Origin: Hellea sp.
GTDB lineage: Bacteria > Pseudomonadota > Alphaproteobacteria > Caulobacterales > Maricaulaceae
Assembly: GCA_014238285.1 (NCBI GenBank)
Contig: JABABK010000015.1
Location: 1 to 49,807 of the forward strand
Reading direction: 5' to 3'
DNA: 49,807 nucleotides
Program-made: the position numbers and the translations under genes
Notes under the pieces: model-generated
Told to the model about the DNA's origin: nothing
Seen by the model: the letters and a program-made list of their open reading frames with translations, nothing else
Databases searched by the model: none
Shown: positions 32,139 through 39,675 of the stretch, one piece after another
Layout: each line of letters starts with the position of its first letter
How positions within the stretch are numbered: position 1 is the stretch's first letter

Positions 32139-33817
32139 CGCGGCGCCCCCCGACCTGAAAACGGACTTTGAGCAACAGGTCCAACTTGCCGTTTAACACC
32201 GAGCATTGGCGCAATCCGCTCGATAATTCTACCGGCTGTCGGCGCGGCGTTCCAGCCCGCTGTGGCATATCCGTATGTGCCTTCGACAGCTTTGGGTTCA
32301 TCAAAGGTTACAAACACGACATATTGCGGATCTTCATATGGGAAAGCCGCGATAAAGGATGAAACCAGTCGTCTTTCGTCATAACCGTCTTTACTCGGCT
32401 TATCGGCCGTTCCAGTTTTTCCCATGACGGAGTAACCTTTAACCCGAGCATTGCGGCCCGTTCCGTTAGTCGCGACATAGCGCATAAGATCTTGCATGGT
32501 CTCCGAGGTCTTTTGAGAAATGACGCGGCGCTTTTGGGCGGGGTTTACAGTATCGCGCTTGCGCAATGTCGGCGCAACATATTCACCGCCGTTGAGCAAG
32601 GCCCCGATGGCTGCCGTTAGGGCTAGCGGAGTCACAGAGATGCCGTGACCGTAAGAAACCGTTACCGTCGTAATGTCCTGCCATTCGGACTGGACTTGTG
32701 GCGCGGCGCTTTCAACAAGTTCGACGGGCACACGGTCCATGAGGCCTAATTCTTTTAGATAATGCTGCTGACGCTCCCCGCCTAAACGGTTCGCCATCAT
32801 GGCCGTGCCGCGATTAGAACTTTGAGCCAAAATTTCTGGCATCGCCATCGGTTTTCCGCTGGGGTGATCATCGCGGATATATTTGTCCCGCACTTTTAGG
32901 GGTTTTTGAACCGGGAATTTTTCTGTCAAATCAGTCACACCTTCTTCGAGAACCATCGCCATTGTAATGGGTTTAAACACAGACCCGAGTTCATAGGTGG
33001 ACATTGAGGCATGATTATAGAGATTTTGTGGCGAGGATGTGCCCGGACGATTAGGATCAAAATTAGGAAGCGACGCCATCGCCAAAATTTCGCCGCTATG
33101 AATATTCATGACAATCGCGGCGGCTGTATCGGCGCTAAAGTGATCGAGTGATTTTTGAAGCTCATCAGACGCAGCATGCTGCACCCGAAGATCAACTGAC
33201 AATGTCATAGCAGGCGCATTATCCTGCGCTAATTCCGTTTCAAATGCACGCTCTGCCCCCGCCAATCCCTTTAGATCTACATCGGTAAACCCAACAATGT
33301 GAGATGCCAAAGAACCGCGCGGATAGACCCGTTGAGGTTCGGTTTGAAATAACAAACCCGGCTGCCCAAGCAAAAATACAGATTGCTTTTCTTTTGGCGT
33401 TAACCCGCGCTTGATTAGAACCTGATCACCTTTTCGCTTTAGACGCCGCAGTATTTCTGCCTCTGACATATCAGGGAATACAGATGCGAGCTCGGATGCC
33501 GTTTCTTCACTGTTCCAAATATACTTTGAACGCGCATAGAGGGCGTAGGTCTCAAGGGTTGTCGCCAGAAGATCACCTTGACGATCCACAATATTTGCGC
33601 GGCTAACAGCATCTACACTAGAATAATATTTCGTTTCAGTTGAATGAGTTAAAAGAGAAACCTCAGCCAATCGAAGGATTGCTACAGTAAGCGCAAAAAG
33701 GAATATAGCTGCGCCGATACGAATACGGATACGCCCTTCTGAAACAGCCGCAAACTCACTATCAGCGACTTGTACGTGACGCCTAGCATGGGTTACAGCT
33801 TCATTGAACTCACTCAT
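32135..33817 (-). CDS. ftsI: FtsI (PBP3), septal transpeptidase
   Basis: Class B penicillin-binding protein that cross-links septal peptidoglycan with FtsW. The 560-residue protein has a basic N-terminus, one membrane anchor (about 33-56), the class B pedestal domain and a transpeptidase domain with SVFK (catalytic Ser279), SSN (333-335) and KTGTADKP. GTG 33838 opens the frame, but ATG 33817 has GGAGGGG directly upstream. It overlaps the end of ftsL by eight bases. Confidence 0.96.
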   Translation of the reverse strand: MSEFNEAVTHARRHVQVADSEFAAVSEGRIRIRIGAAIFLFALTVAILRLAEVSLLTHSTETKYYSSVDAVSRANIVDRQGDLLATTLETYALYARSKYIWNSEETASELASVFPDMSEAEILRRLKRKGDQVLIKRGLTPKEKQSVFLLGQPGLLFQTEPQRVYPRGSLASHIVGFTDVDLKGLAGAERAFETELAQDNAPAMTLSVDLRVQHAASDELQKSLDHFSADTAAAIVMNIHSGEILAMASLPNFDPNRPGTSSPQNLYNHASMSTYELGSVFKPITMAMVLEEGVTDLTEKFPVQKPLKVRDKYIRDDHPSGKPMAMPEILAQSSNRGTAMMANRLGGERQQHYLKELGLMDRVPVELVESAAPQVQSEWQDITTVTVSYGHGISVTPLALTAAIGALLNGGEYVAPTLRKRDTVNPAQKRRVISQKTSETMQDLMRYVATNGTGRNARVKGYSVMGKTGTADKPSKDGYDERRLVSSFIAAFPYEDPQYVVFVTFDEPKAVEGTYGYATAGWNAAPTAGRIIERIAPMLGVKRQVGPVAQSPFSGRGAPR

Positions 33818-34169
33818 GAGCCCCTCCGCCTGTTTCACCCAAAGGCTCGTCCCTTAAAGGGAAGGTTTCCACGATCTCATCGACACTCAGAACCTGCTCG
33901 ACTTTAATAGGCGTAAGCCCAAGTTCTTTACGGGCCATATCCGCCAAACGATTAGGACTCTCAAGGTGTGCGAGTTCAGCCTCCAAGACTTTTACAGCGC
34001 TTTGCTGGCTGGAAACCATTCTCTGCAAATGCGCGGCCTCTGCCTTAGCGGTCAGTGCGTGGGTCTTCACAAAATAAAGCCCCACAGTCAGAACCACACC
34101 AATTAGAAACAAGACAAAAATCGCTGTCCGTCCTGATTTCTCGCCATATCCTGGATAGTAGCTTCTCAT
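33810..34169 (-). CDS. ftsL: Cell division protein FtsL
   Basis: Small bitopic protein of the FtsQBL complex that activates FtsWI. The 119-residue protein has a short cytoplasmic tail, one membrane segment (about 15-35) and a periplasmic coiled coil (about 40-75), followed by the LESPNRLADMARKELGL segment typical of FtsL. The start ATG 34169 overlaps the rsmH stop as ATGA; an upstream GTG (34178) would add three residues. Identity rests on position and topology as well as on weak sequence conservation. Confidence 0.88.
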   Translation of the reverse strand: MRSYYPGYGEKSGRTAIFVLFLIGVVLTVGLYFVKTHALTAKAEAAHLQRMVSSQQSAVKVLEAELAHLESPNRLADMARKELGLTPIKVEQVLSVDEIVETFPLRDEPLGETGGGAHE

Positions 34170-35149
34170 GCCGCCCACTTATAATCATGAACCCTAGGGG
34201 CGTTTAGCAGTAGACTCTCGTCATTATCAAAGCCTGGCGCATCGCTTCGAACCGCCCAGCGCATACGCGCGGAACGAGACCGAGCATTATCTTTAATTTC
34301 TTGATCAGACGGCATAACAGCCGACCGGCTCTGAAGTGTAAAGCTCGGCTCAAACGCGGCCACCTCAAGCTCAACCGGCATATAGCGCGAACCCCCAGCG
34401 GGTCTTTCGGAGCGTCGACGCAGAAACTTCTTCACGATACGGTCTTCTAGGGAATGGAACGATACAACGATCAAGCGGCCGCCTGGTTTTAAAATTTCTT
34501 CGGCTGCGCATAATCCGCGATAAAGTTCACCAAGCTCATCATTGATAAAAATACGCAAGGCTTGAAAGACCCGTGTTGCTGGATGATTTTTGCCACTGCG
34601 CCCCAAAGCGCTTTCAATAATACCTGCAAGTTGATCTGTTGTGGTGATTACACCCTGTTCGCGGGCGCGCTCAATAAACTGCGCCGCTCGACGCGCGCGG
34701 CGCTCTTCGCCGTAAACTTTAAAAATTCGTGTAAGGTCAGCTATGGATAACTCATTCACCGCATCGGCTGCGGAAGGCCCTGCCTGTTGCATCCGCATAT
34801 CAAGCGGCCCTGCGCGCATAAAAGAAAAGCCACGCTCAGCCTGATCGAGCTGCATAGACGATACGCCAATATCTAAAATGATCGCATCAATCTCTTCCCC
34901 CGCGAGAACTTCAGACATTTTTGAAAAAGGTGTTTGAATGAAGCGAAAACGTGTGCCGTAGGTATTTGAAAGCTCTTCTGTGCGCGGCAAAACATTCGGA
35001 TCCTGATCCAGTCCAATGACATTACAGCTCGCTGCTTTTAGGAAGTTCTCAGTGTAACCACCATTTCCGAAAGTTCCATCAACATAAACCTGCCCACCTG
35101 TTGGCGACAATGCCGCCAAGACTTCTGGAAGCATAACAGGATAATGCAT
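34166..35149 (-). CDS. rsmH: RsmH, 16S rRNA m4C1402 methyltransferase
   Basis: SAM-dependent methylase of 16S rRNA (formerly MraW). The 327-residue protein has the SAM-binding VDGTFGNGGYTENFL near the N-terminus, LDIGVSSMQLDQAERGFSF and the C-terminal SFHSLEDRIVKKF motif. ATG 35149 overlaps the mraZ stop as TGATG; GTG 35152 is an equally spaced alternative. Confidence 0.96.
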   Translation of the reverse strand: MHYPVMLPEVLAALSPTGGQVYVDGTFGNGGYTENFLKAASCNVIGLDQDPNVLPRTEELSNTYGTRFRFIQTPFSKMSEVLAGEEIDAIILDIGVSSMQLDQAERGFSFMRAGPLDMRMQQAGPSAADAVNELSIADLTRIFKVYGEERRARRAAQFIERAREQGVITTTDQLAGIIESALGRSGKNHPATRVFQALRIFINDELGELYRGLCAAEEILKPGGRLIVVSFHSLEDRIVKKFLRRRSERPAGGSRYMPVELEVAAFEPSFTLQSRSAVMPSDQEIKDNARSRSARMRWAVRSDAPGFDNDESLLLNAPRVHDYKWAA

Positions 35150-35625
35150 CACTGCCCGCTCCCATCCGTCGATGATGAAAGTCGCGACAAAGATACGAGC
35201 CGGCTACGGTTTTCACGGGCCAAACGCCTGACATCTCCAATATGAGCTTGATATTTTTCTGAGTTCCAAATTTCGAAACGACGCCCCAAACCGACAAAAG
35301 TTGCGCAGCCATTAAGTCCGGCATATTCTGCCAAATCTTTTGGCAGCGTTACCCGTCCGCCGCTATCAAAAGAGAGCTTGCGGCTTTCCGCAAAAATTGC
35401 GCGCTGCAAAGCCATCCGGCCTTCATCATAGTGGTCCATTGTTTCAAGGGATCGTAGATAACTCGATAGTAAAGCGATACCGCCGCCTTCAAGGTAATCC
35501 CCATCAAAGCTCGGCCAAATAACAATGCCATCAAACCCGCCATCGCCAACCACAGCGCGAAAGTCGGACGGCACGGAAATGCGGCCCTTTGCGTCCAGAT
35601 TATTTGTGGTCGTCGATAAAAACAT
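35149..35625 (-). CDS. mraZ: MraZ, transcriptional regulator of the dcw cluster
   Basis: AbrB-like DNA-binding protein that represses its own operon in E. coli. The 158-residue protein has two MraZ half-domains, the first with NLDAKGRISVPSDFR and the second with FDSGGRVTLPKDLAEYAGL. ATG 35625 (MFLSTTTNN) matches family starts and has GAGGG five bases upstream; ATG 35637 would add four residues and lies inside a hairpin. It is the first gene of the cluster. MraZ-box-like repeats lie 38-62 bases upstream. Confidence 0.95.
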   Translation of the reverse strand: MFLSTTTNNLDAKGRISVPSDFRAVVGDGGFDGIVIWPSFDGDYLEGGGIALLSSYLRSLETMDHYDEGRMALQRAIFAESRKLSFDSGGRVTLPKDLAEYAGLNGCATFVGLGRRFEIWNSEKYQAHIGDVRRLARENRSRLVSLSRLSSSTDGSGQ

Positions 35626-35635
35626 GTTTTCCCTC

Positions 35636-35659
35636 ATGAACTGGGACGAGCCAGTTCAT
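35636..35659 (-). promoter_or_regulatory. Leader hairpin abutting the mraZ ribosome-binding site
   Basis: Perfect 9-bp inverted repeat, on the plus strand ATGAACTGG-GACGAG-CCAGTTCAT. In the mraZ mRNA the stem ends exactly where the GAGGG ribosome-binding sequence begins, so it may affect initiation of the whole dcw transcript. A T-run is absent, so it is not a terminator. Confidence 0.55.
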
Positions 35660-35662
35660 TTA

Positions 35663-35687
35663 TGGGATACCATGGGATTTTATGGGA
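35663..35687 (+). promoter_or_regulatory. Three TGGGA repeats with 10-bp period (MraZ-box-like)
   Basis: TGGGA occurs at 35663, 35673 and 35683, each followed by a five-base spacer, matching the TGGGN-N5 direct-repeat pattern described for MraZ operators in E. coli. They read on the plus strand, opposite to mraZ. A fourth TGGGA lies at 35642 inside the hairpin. A TATACT hexamer on the minus strand just upstream (around 35714-35719) could be the -10 element. Confidence 0.55.
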
Positions 35688-35699
35688 CACAATGCCAAA

Positions 35700-35786
35700 T
35701 TAGGGAAAAATTAAGTATAATCATGGGTTTTCACACCTACACTTGTCCTTTGCACAAACTAACTCAAGAACATTAAAAGAACATTA
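35700..35786. promoter_or_regulatory. Two near-CtrA boxes between mraZ and aat
   Basis: TTAG-GGAAAAA-TTAA (35700-35714) and TTAA-AAGAACA-TTAG (35772-35786) each match the TTAA-N7-TTAA consensus at seven of eight fixed positions. Both lie in the 232-base divergent region between mraZ and aat, 75-161 bases upstream of the mraZ start. Binding by CtrA is inference; in AT-rich spacer DNA such near-matches can be chance. Confidence 0.35.
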
Positions 35787-35857
35787 GGGGTAAAGTCCTA
35801 AAACCATCCCTGTTACTGCCACTTACAAATAAAAACCAAATCGGCTAATTTGAATTC

Positions 35858-36457
35858 ATGCAACGTTTTGATGCCAACATCCTACTGGACTGCTATCGCC
35901 GCGGCGTGTTCCCCATGGCAGAGACCCGCGAAGATAATGGCATCTTCCTCGTCGACCCAGACACACGCGGCATCATCCCGCTCGATGGCCTGCATATTTC
36001 CAAGTCTCTGCGCAAAGTTTTGAAGCGCGAAGAATTTGACATCTCCTATGATAAATGTTTTTCGCAAACCCTTGAAGAATGTGCCCGCGCCACGAAAGAC
36101 AGGCCTGATACATGGATCAATGGCGGTATCGCTTTTTTATATAATGAACTCCACGCTATAGGCCACGCCCACTCTGTTGAAGTCTGGAAAGAAGGTAAAC
36201 TAGCTGGCGGACTTTACGGGGTTTCAATCGGCGGCGCATTTTTCGGAGAGAGCATGTTCTCACGAGCCACCAACGCTTCGAAAGTCGCTCTATTTTATTT
36301 GGTCCAGCGGCTGAATGAGCGCGACTACACCCTACTCGACACACAGTTTATCACAGACCATTTAAAAACCATGGGCGCCATGGAAATCATCCGCGCCGAA
36401 TATCATGACAGATTAAATGAAGCGATACGGGTCAATACGAGCTTTCACCCTACTTAA
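35858..36457 (+). CDS. aat: Leucyl/phenylalanyl-tRNA--protein transferase
   Basis: N-end-rule enzyme that adds Leu or Phe to N-terminal Arg or Lys, making substrates for ClpAP. The 199-residue protein has the family motifs YRRGVFPMAE, the WINGGIAFLYNELHAIGHAHSVEVW stretch (positions about 85-109) and GGLYGVSIGGAFFGESMFS. It is divergent from mraZ. Its last eight bases overlap the end of the convergent DUF2155 gene. No clear Shine-Dalgarno precedes ATG 35858. Confidence 0.96.
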   Translation: MQRFDANILLDCYRRGVFPMAETREDNGIFLVDPDTRGIIPLDGLHISKSLRKVLKREEFDISYDKCFSQTLEECARATKDRPDTWINGGIAFLYNELHAIGHAHSVEVWKEGKLAGGLYGVSIGGAFFGESMFSRATNASKVALFYLVQRLNERDYTLLDTQFITDHLKTMGAMEIIRAEYHDRLNEAIRVNTSFHPT

Positions 36458-36887
36458 ATGTAGCCGCCCTACACTCAATCACCCAGACATCATAGACGGG
36501 ATGCTCTAGGGCGGAAATAGCGGGCTTTTCAGCTAGCATCCAGCCGGAGAATATTTTCTCGCGCTTAGTACCGTTTTCGTCGAGTATAATGGCTGTACCG
36601 CCTTCGACAGGCTCGACTTCCAAATTCTCTTCACTGATACGCGTGTCAAAAATTTGCACAAAAGCCCAAGTCGCCGGAATATCTTCGGGCGGCTTTTTCT
36701 CGCAGTGCTTCACATCAACACGAAGAGATCCGTAATTCAGACTCTCCCCCACATCGATCGTATAATCTTTGGTCGTGGCCGTAACCTTATCTAGCGCACG
36801 TAACACAACCTTTTCGCCAACAATGTTGACGGCGGCGGCTGGCATAGAAAATCCAACGCATAAAGCTATGGCAAGAAGAGTGCGCAC
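36450..36887 (-). CDS. DUF2155 family secreted protein
   Basis: Alphaproteobacterial protein of unknown function, exported to the periplasm. With start GTG 36887 it has 145 residues, a clean signal peptide (MRTLLAIALCVGFSMPAAA) and a DUF2155 core with KHCEKKPPEDIPATWAFVQI and the IFSGWMLAEKPAISALEHPVYDVWV segment (19+ residues near the C-terminus). GTG 36887 has GAGGG five bases upstream and lies one base after the NDUFA12 stop; ATG 36914 inside that gene would add a hydrophilic extension in front of the signal peptide. It is co-transcribed with the NDUFA12 gene. Confidence 0.85.
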   Translation of the reverse strand: MRTLLAIALCVGFSMPAAAVNIVGEKVVLRALDKVTATTKDYTIDVGESLNYGSLRVDVKHCEKKPPEDIPATWAFVQIFDTRISEENLEVEPVEGGTAIILDENGTKREKIFSGWMLAEKPAISALEHPVYDVWVIECRAATFK

Positions 36888-36888
36888 T

Positions 36889-37290
36889 TTATCCCTCGGG
36901 GCTCCATGCTTCATAGTCGCCGGATACTTTGGCGCGAGCACCGCCGCGATCAAGGCTACCTTTTGGCTTATAGGCATAAACCGTCCCGGTGAGATTTGGA
37001 TGGTGAGGTTTGATCCAATCATGATCCGCCAGATCAGCGTCAGCCGGCGGCGTGTCATACATGTGATGTAACCAACCATGCCACTCGGCAGGGACGCGAG
37101 ACGCATCAGCATAACCATTATACTTCACCCAGCGGCGTTGACGGCCTTCATAGCCTTTATCACCGCGCTCTTGGTAATAGATATTGCCGTACTCGTCTTC
37201 GCCGACTTTTTCACCTTTGCTACGAATTTGCAGCAGCGTTCCAAATGTGGCGCCGTTCCACCAAGTAAATATGCGTTTAATGAAATCCAT
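36889..37290 (-). CDS. NDUFA12-type NADH:ubiquinone oxidoreductase accessory subunit
   Basis: Homologue of the mitochondrial complex I 17.2-kDa subunit, one of the few accessory subunits already present in alphaproteobacteria. The 133-residue protein has FGTLLQIRSKGEKVGEDEYG near its N-terminus, the RRWVKYNG segment and the VPAEWHGWLHHMYDTPP motif characteristic of the family. AGGA lies seven bases before ATG 37290. The nuo operon itself is not in the window; sitting apart from nuo, beside DUF2155 and aat, is usual for this gene in related genomes. Confidence 0.93.
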   Translation of the reverse strand: MDFIKRIFTWWNGATFGTLLQIRSKGEKVGEDEYGNIYYQERGDKGYEGRQRRWVKYNGYADASRVPAEWHGWLHHMYDTPPADADLADHDWIKPHHPNLTGTVYAYKPKGSLDRGGARAKVSGDYEAWSPEG

Positions 37291-37391
37291 GAGGTTTTCC
37301 TGCGGGCTTCTATCTAAATCGAGGCCCTTATGCCGCGACTCCTCCCGTGGGTAAAGTCTATATATGACCTAATTAGGGCAATTTTGACAAT

Positions 37392-37934
37392 TTAATCAGG
37401 CTCAATAATTTGGTAGCGCGACGAGACAAGCCCAGACGGAAATGATTGTGTCTCAACATGATTGAGCCTGATATCTCCTTGCAATGCCCCAAAAAGAGGC
37501 CGTCCACCGCCCAGTAAAACCGGAACTCGGGTCAATACCATATCTTTAATTAGTCCCACCGATAAGAAAGATTGAATAACCCTACCCCCATCAACATAGG
37601 CGCGGATCCAACCTTCTCGCGCAAGATCAGTCATTAATTCTGCGGGATCCGAGGCCCGAAAACTAACCTTATCTTTTATATGTTCTGGGATATCTGCTGC
37701 CTTCAAAGATCGCGTCAAAACAATAACTGGCTTTTCATAAGGCCAAACACCAAACTCCAAAACTTTTTCATAAGTACCGCGTCCCATGATGAGACCATCA
37801 ACAGATGCCATCATTTCAGCAAAACCGTGATCTTCAAGCTCTGCGCCCGGTACTTCAAGCCAATCAATCGAACCATCCTCGCGCGCTATATATCCGTCTA
37901 AAGATGTCGCAATAAATATATGCCCAGATGTCAT
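37392..37934 (-). CDS. RibD C-terminal / dihydrofolate-reductase-like protein
   Basis: Member of the RibD_C/DHFR fold family, probably an NADPH-dependent reductase of unknown substrate. The 180-residue protein shows the family pattern: IATSLDGYIAREDGSIDWL at the N-terminus, GLIMGRGTYEKV in the middle, a Rossmann-like AYVDGGRVIQSFL and VLLGGGRPLFG near the end. AGGAG lies six bases before ATG 37934. It stands alone between the NDUFA12 gene and the divergent enoyl-CoA hydratase. Similar genes are often labelled dihydrofolate reductase, but true folate activity is not supported. Confidence 0.88.
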   Translation of the reverse strand: MTSGHIFIATSLDGYIAREDGSIDWLEVPGAELEDHGFAEMMASVDGLIMGRGTYEKVLEFGVWPYEKPVIVLTRSLKAADIPEHIKDKVSFRASDPAELMTDLAREGWIRAYVDGGRVIQSFLSVGLIKDMVLTRVPVLLGGGRPLFGALQGDIRLNHVETQSFPSGLVSSRYQIIEPD

Positions 37935-38018
37935 GGAATCTCCTATTTATGTGGTTTAACCTCATAATCACATTTATTTTAGAATTGCACAAAAAAATCT
38001 GTGCCTTATTCAAGCCTC

Positions 38019-38792
38019 ATGTCAAATCGCCTGAATATCCGCGCCATTGATGAGCGAATCTCAGAGCTCGTCATCAATCAACCTGAAAAACGCAATGCGC
38101 TATCCGCTGCCATGTGGCAGGAACTGCCTGAAATTCTATCCGAGGCCGCAAAAAACCCGAAGCTCCGCGTCCTAATTATCCGGGGCGAAGGCGACCATTT
38201 TAGCGCTGGCGCTGATATTTCCGAATTTGGCGAGCTTTATGCCACGCTGGAAAGCGCGGATATGACGAGCGAAAATATGGCAGCGGGATTTAAAGCATTA
38301 GCCAATTTCCCTGTTCCGGTTATTGCGGCCATTCGAGGATCATGTGTCGGCGGCGGTGCTGGCATCGCTCTCTGTGCTGATATCCGTATTGCCGATGAGA
38401 CGATCAGAATGGCGATTACGCCCGCCAAGCTTGGCCTTGTATATCCCTTCACCGAGACACAGCGCCTAATTGAGGCCGTAGGCATTCCTAATGCCAAAGA
38501 CCTGTTATTCACTGCCCGCAAAGTTGGCTCGAAAGAAGCAAAGGCGCTCGGATTGATTCACGTCGCTTGTAAAGCTCAAGACTTAGACAACGCAGTCATG
38601 GCGCGTGCGCGCATGATTACCACCCTGTCCGGCCAAGCTATTCAGACCATGAAATCAATGATCGGCAGCTATCAGGCAGGTCAACGGGGCGATAATGAAG
38701 ACACTGTCCGGCAATTTTACGATGCTTTTGGATCGGATGATTTCAATGAAGGCCGCACAGCATTTTTGGAAAAGCGGAAACCGCAGTTTTAG
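38019..38792 (+). CDS. Enoyl-CoA hydratase/isomerase family protein
   Basis: Crotonase-fold enzyme acting on acyl-CoA. The 257-residue protein has the N-terminal NQPEKRNALS segment, the first oxyanion-hole loop HFSAGADISEF, and the second loop CVGGGAGIALCADIRIA. The usual catalytic Glu positions cannot be assigned with confidence, so hydratase versus isomerase is open. GTG 38001 would add six residues; ATG 38019 is preferred, with no clear Shine-Dalgarno. It is convergent with the CitE-like gene, and a large palindrome lies between them. Confidence 0.9.
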   Translation: MSNRLNIRAIDERISELVINQPEKRNALSAAMWQELPEILSEAAKNPKLRVLIIRGEGDHFSAGADISEFGELYATLESADMTSENMAAGFKALANFPVPVIAAIRGSCVGGGAGIALCADIRIADETIRMAITPAKLGLVYPFTETQRLIEAVGIPNAKDLLFTARKVGSKEAKALGLIHVACKAQDLDNAVMARARMITTLSGQAIQTMKSMIGSYQAGQRGDNEDTVRQFYDAFGSDDFNEGRTAFLEKRKPQF

Positions 38793-38794
38793 AC

Positions 38795-38840
38795 AACCCC
38801 AATGTCATCCCGGCCTACGAGCCGGGATGACATTGGGGTT
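38795..38840. repeat. 46-base palindrome between convergent genes
   Basis: Two perfectly complementary 20-base arms (38795-38814 and 38821-38840) flank a six-base loop CTACGA. The core GTCATCCCGG...CCGGGATGAC is of the type of intergenic palindromic repeat seen across alphaproteobacteria. It starts three bases past the hydratase stop and includes two bases of the CitE-like stop codon. It probably acts as a bidirectional terminator or mRNA 3' end, although no T-run follows. Confidence 0.85.
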
Positions 38841-39648
38841 ATTCGGTCGACCAAGCTAAAACCCACTCAGCAGCTTTTACGATTGGTGCCTCGAGCAGCT
38901 TCCCGTCTAACAAAGCAACATTACCGTCGGTTTTCGCATACGCCTCCATCACGCGGCGAGCATGAGTAATTTCGGCGTCTGTTGGTGCCAAAGCTGTATG
39001 GATCGGCCCGATTTGGGCGGGATGAATGGCGCTACGGGCAAATATACCGAGTCCCCGCGCGCGGCGGGTTGCGGCTTCAAGTCCCTCAAGATTACGAACA
39101 TCGGCATAAGGACTATCAAATAATGACACGTCATTAGCGGCGCAGGCGGCAACAAGACGGGAGCGCGCATATAAATGTGTTTCCCACCTATCATCACAGC
39201 CAACATCTCCCGCATAATCAATAGCACCATAAAGGGCGTATTCAGCCATTCTATGGGATAATATCTCTTCGCAGTTCACGAGTCCTTTTGCGCTTTCAAT
39301 CAATACGAAAAACGGACCACATTTATCCGCTAACGCTTTGTCCAAGGATTTCAATTCAGATAGAGAACTGACTTTAGGCACCATAATAAAAGGCAGTTTC
39401 AAGCCAGATTTGGCGAGAGCCGCCACATCGTCTTTGTAATATTCAGTATCCGCCGCATTAATTCGCAAAGCGACATGCTTATGGGACGTACCAGCCAGAT
39501 AATCTAAAACCATTTCGCGGGCGCTGACTTTATCAGCCGGCCCAACAGCATCCTCCAGATCAATACAGACCAAGTCAGCCGCGCTTTCGCACGCTTTTTC
39601 ATAGCGGTCTGGCCGATTGCCTGGAACGAATAAAAGAGATCTATGCAT
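38839..39648 (-). CDS. CitE-like HpcH/HpaI family C-C lyase
   Basis: TIM-barrel lyase of the citrate lyase beta / malyl-CoA lyase group, acting on an acyl-CoA such as malyl- or citramalyl-CoA. The 269-residue protein has HRSLLFVPGNRPDRYEKA, the acidic metal-site motif CIDLEDAVGPADK, the FVLIESAKGLVN segment with the second acidic ligand and the C-terminal GIFARSAIHPAQIGPIH motif. GGAG precedes ATG 39648. The convergent crotonase gene suggests acyl-CoA metabolism nearby, but a shared pathway is not shown. Confidence 0.88.
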   Translation of the reverse strand: MHRSLLFVPGNRPDRYEKACESAADLVCIDLEDAVGPADKVSAREMVLDYLAGTSHKHVALRINAADTEYYKDDVAALAKSGLKLPFIMVPKVSSLSELKSLDKALADKCGPFFVLIESAKGLVNCEEILSHRMAEYALYGAIDYAGDVGCDDRWETHLYARSRLVAACAANDVSLFDSPYADVRNLEGLEAATRRARGLGIFARSAIHPAQIGPIHTALAPTDAEITHARRVMEAYAKTDGNVALLDGKLLEAPIVKAAEWVLAWSTE

Positions 39649-39675
39649 ATGGGCTCCGATTAAAGCGATAGCTTC

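Noticed and set aside
37368-37377. CCTAATTAGG palindrome upstream of the NDUFA12 gene as an operator
   Set aside because: Ten bases of AT-rich palindrome is too short to claim, and no regulator is nearby.
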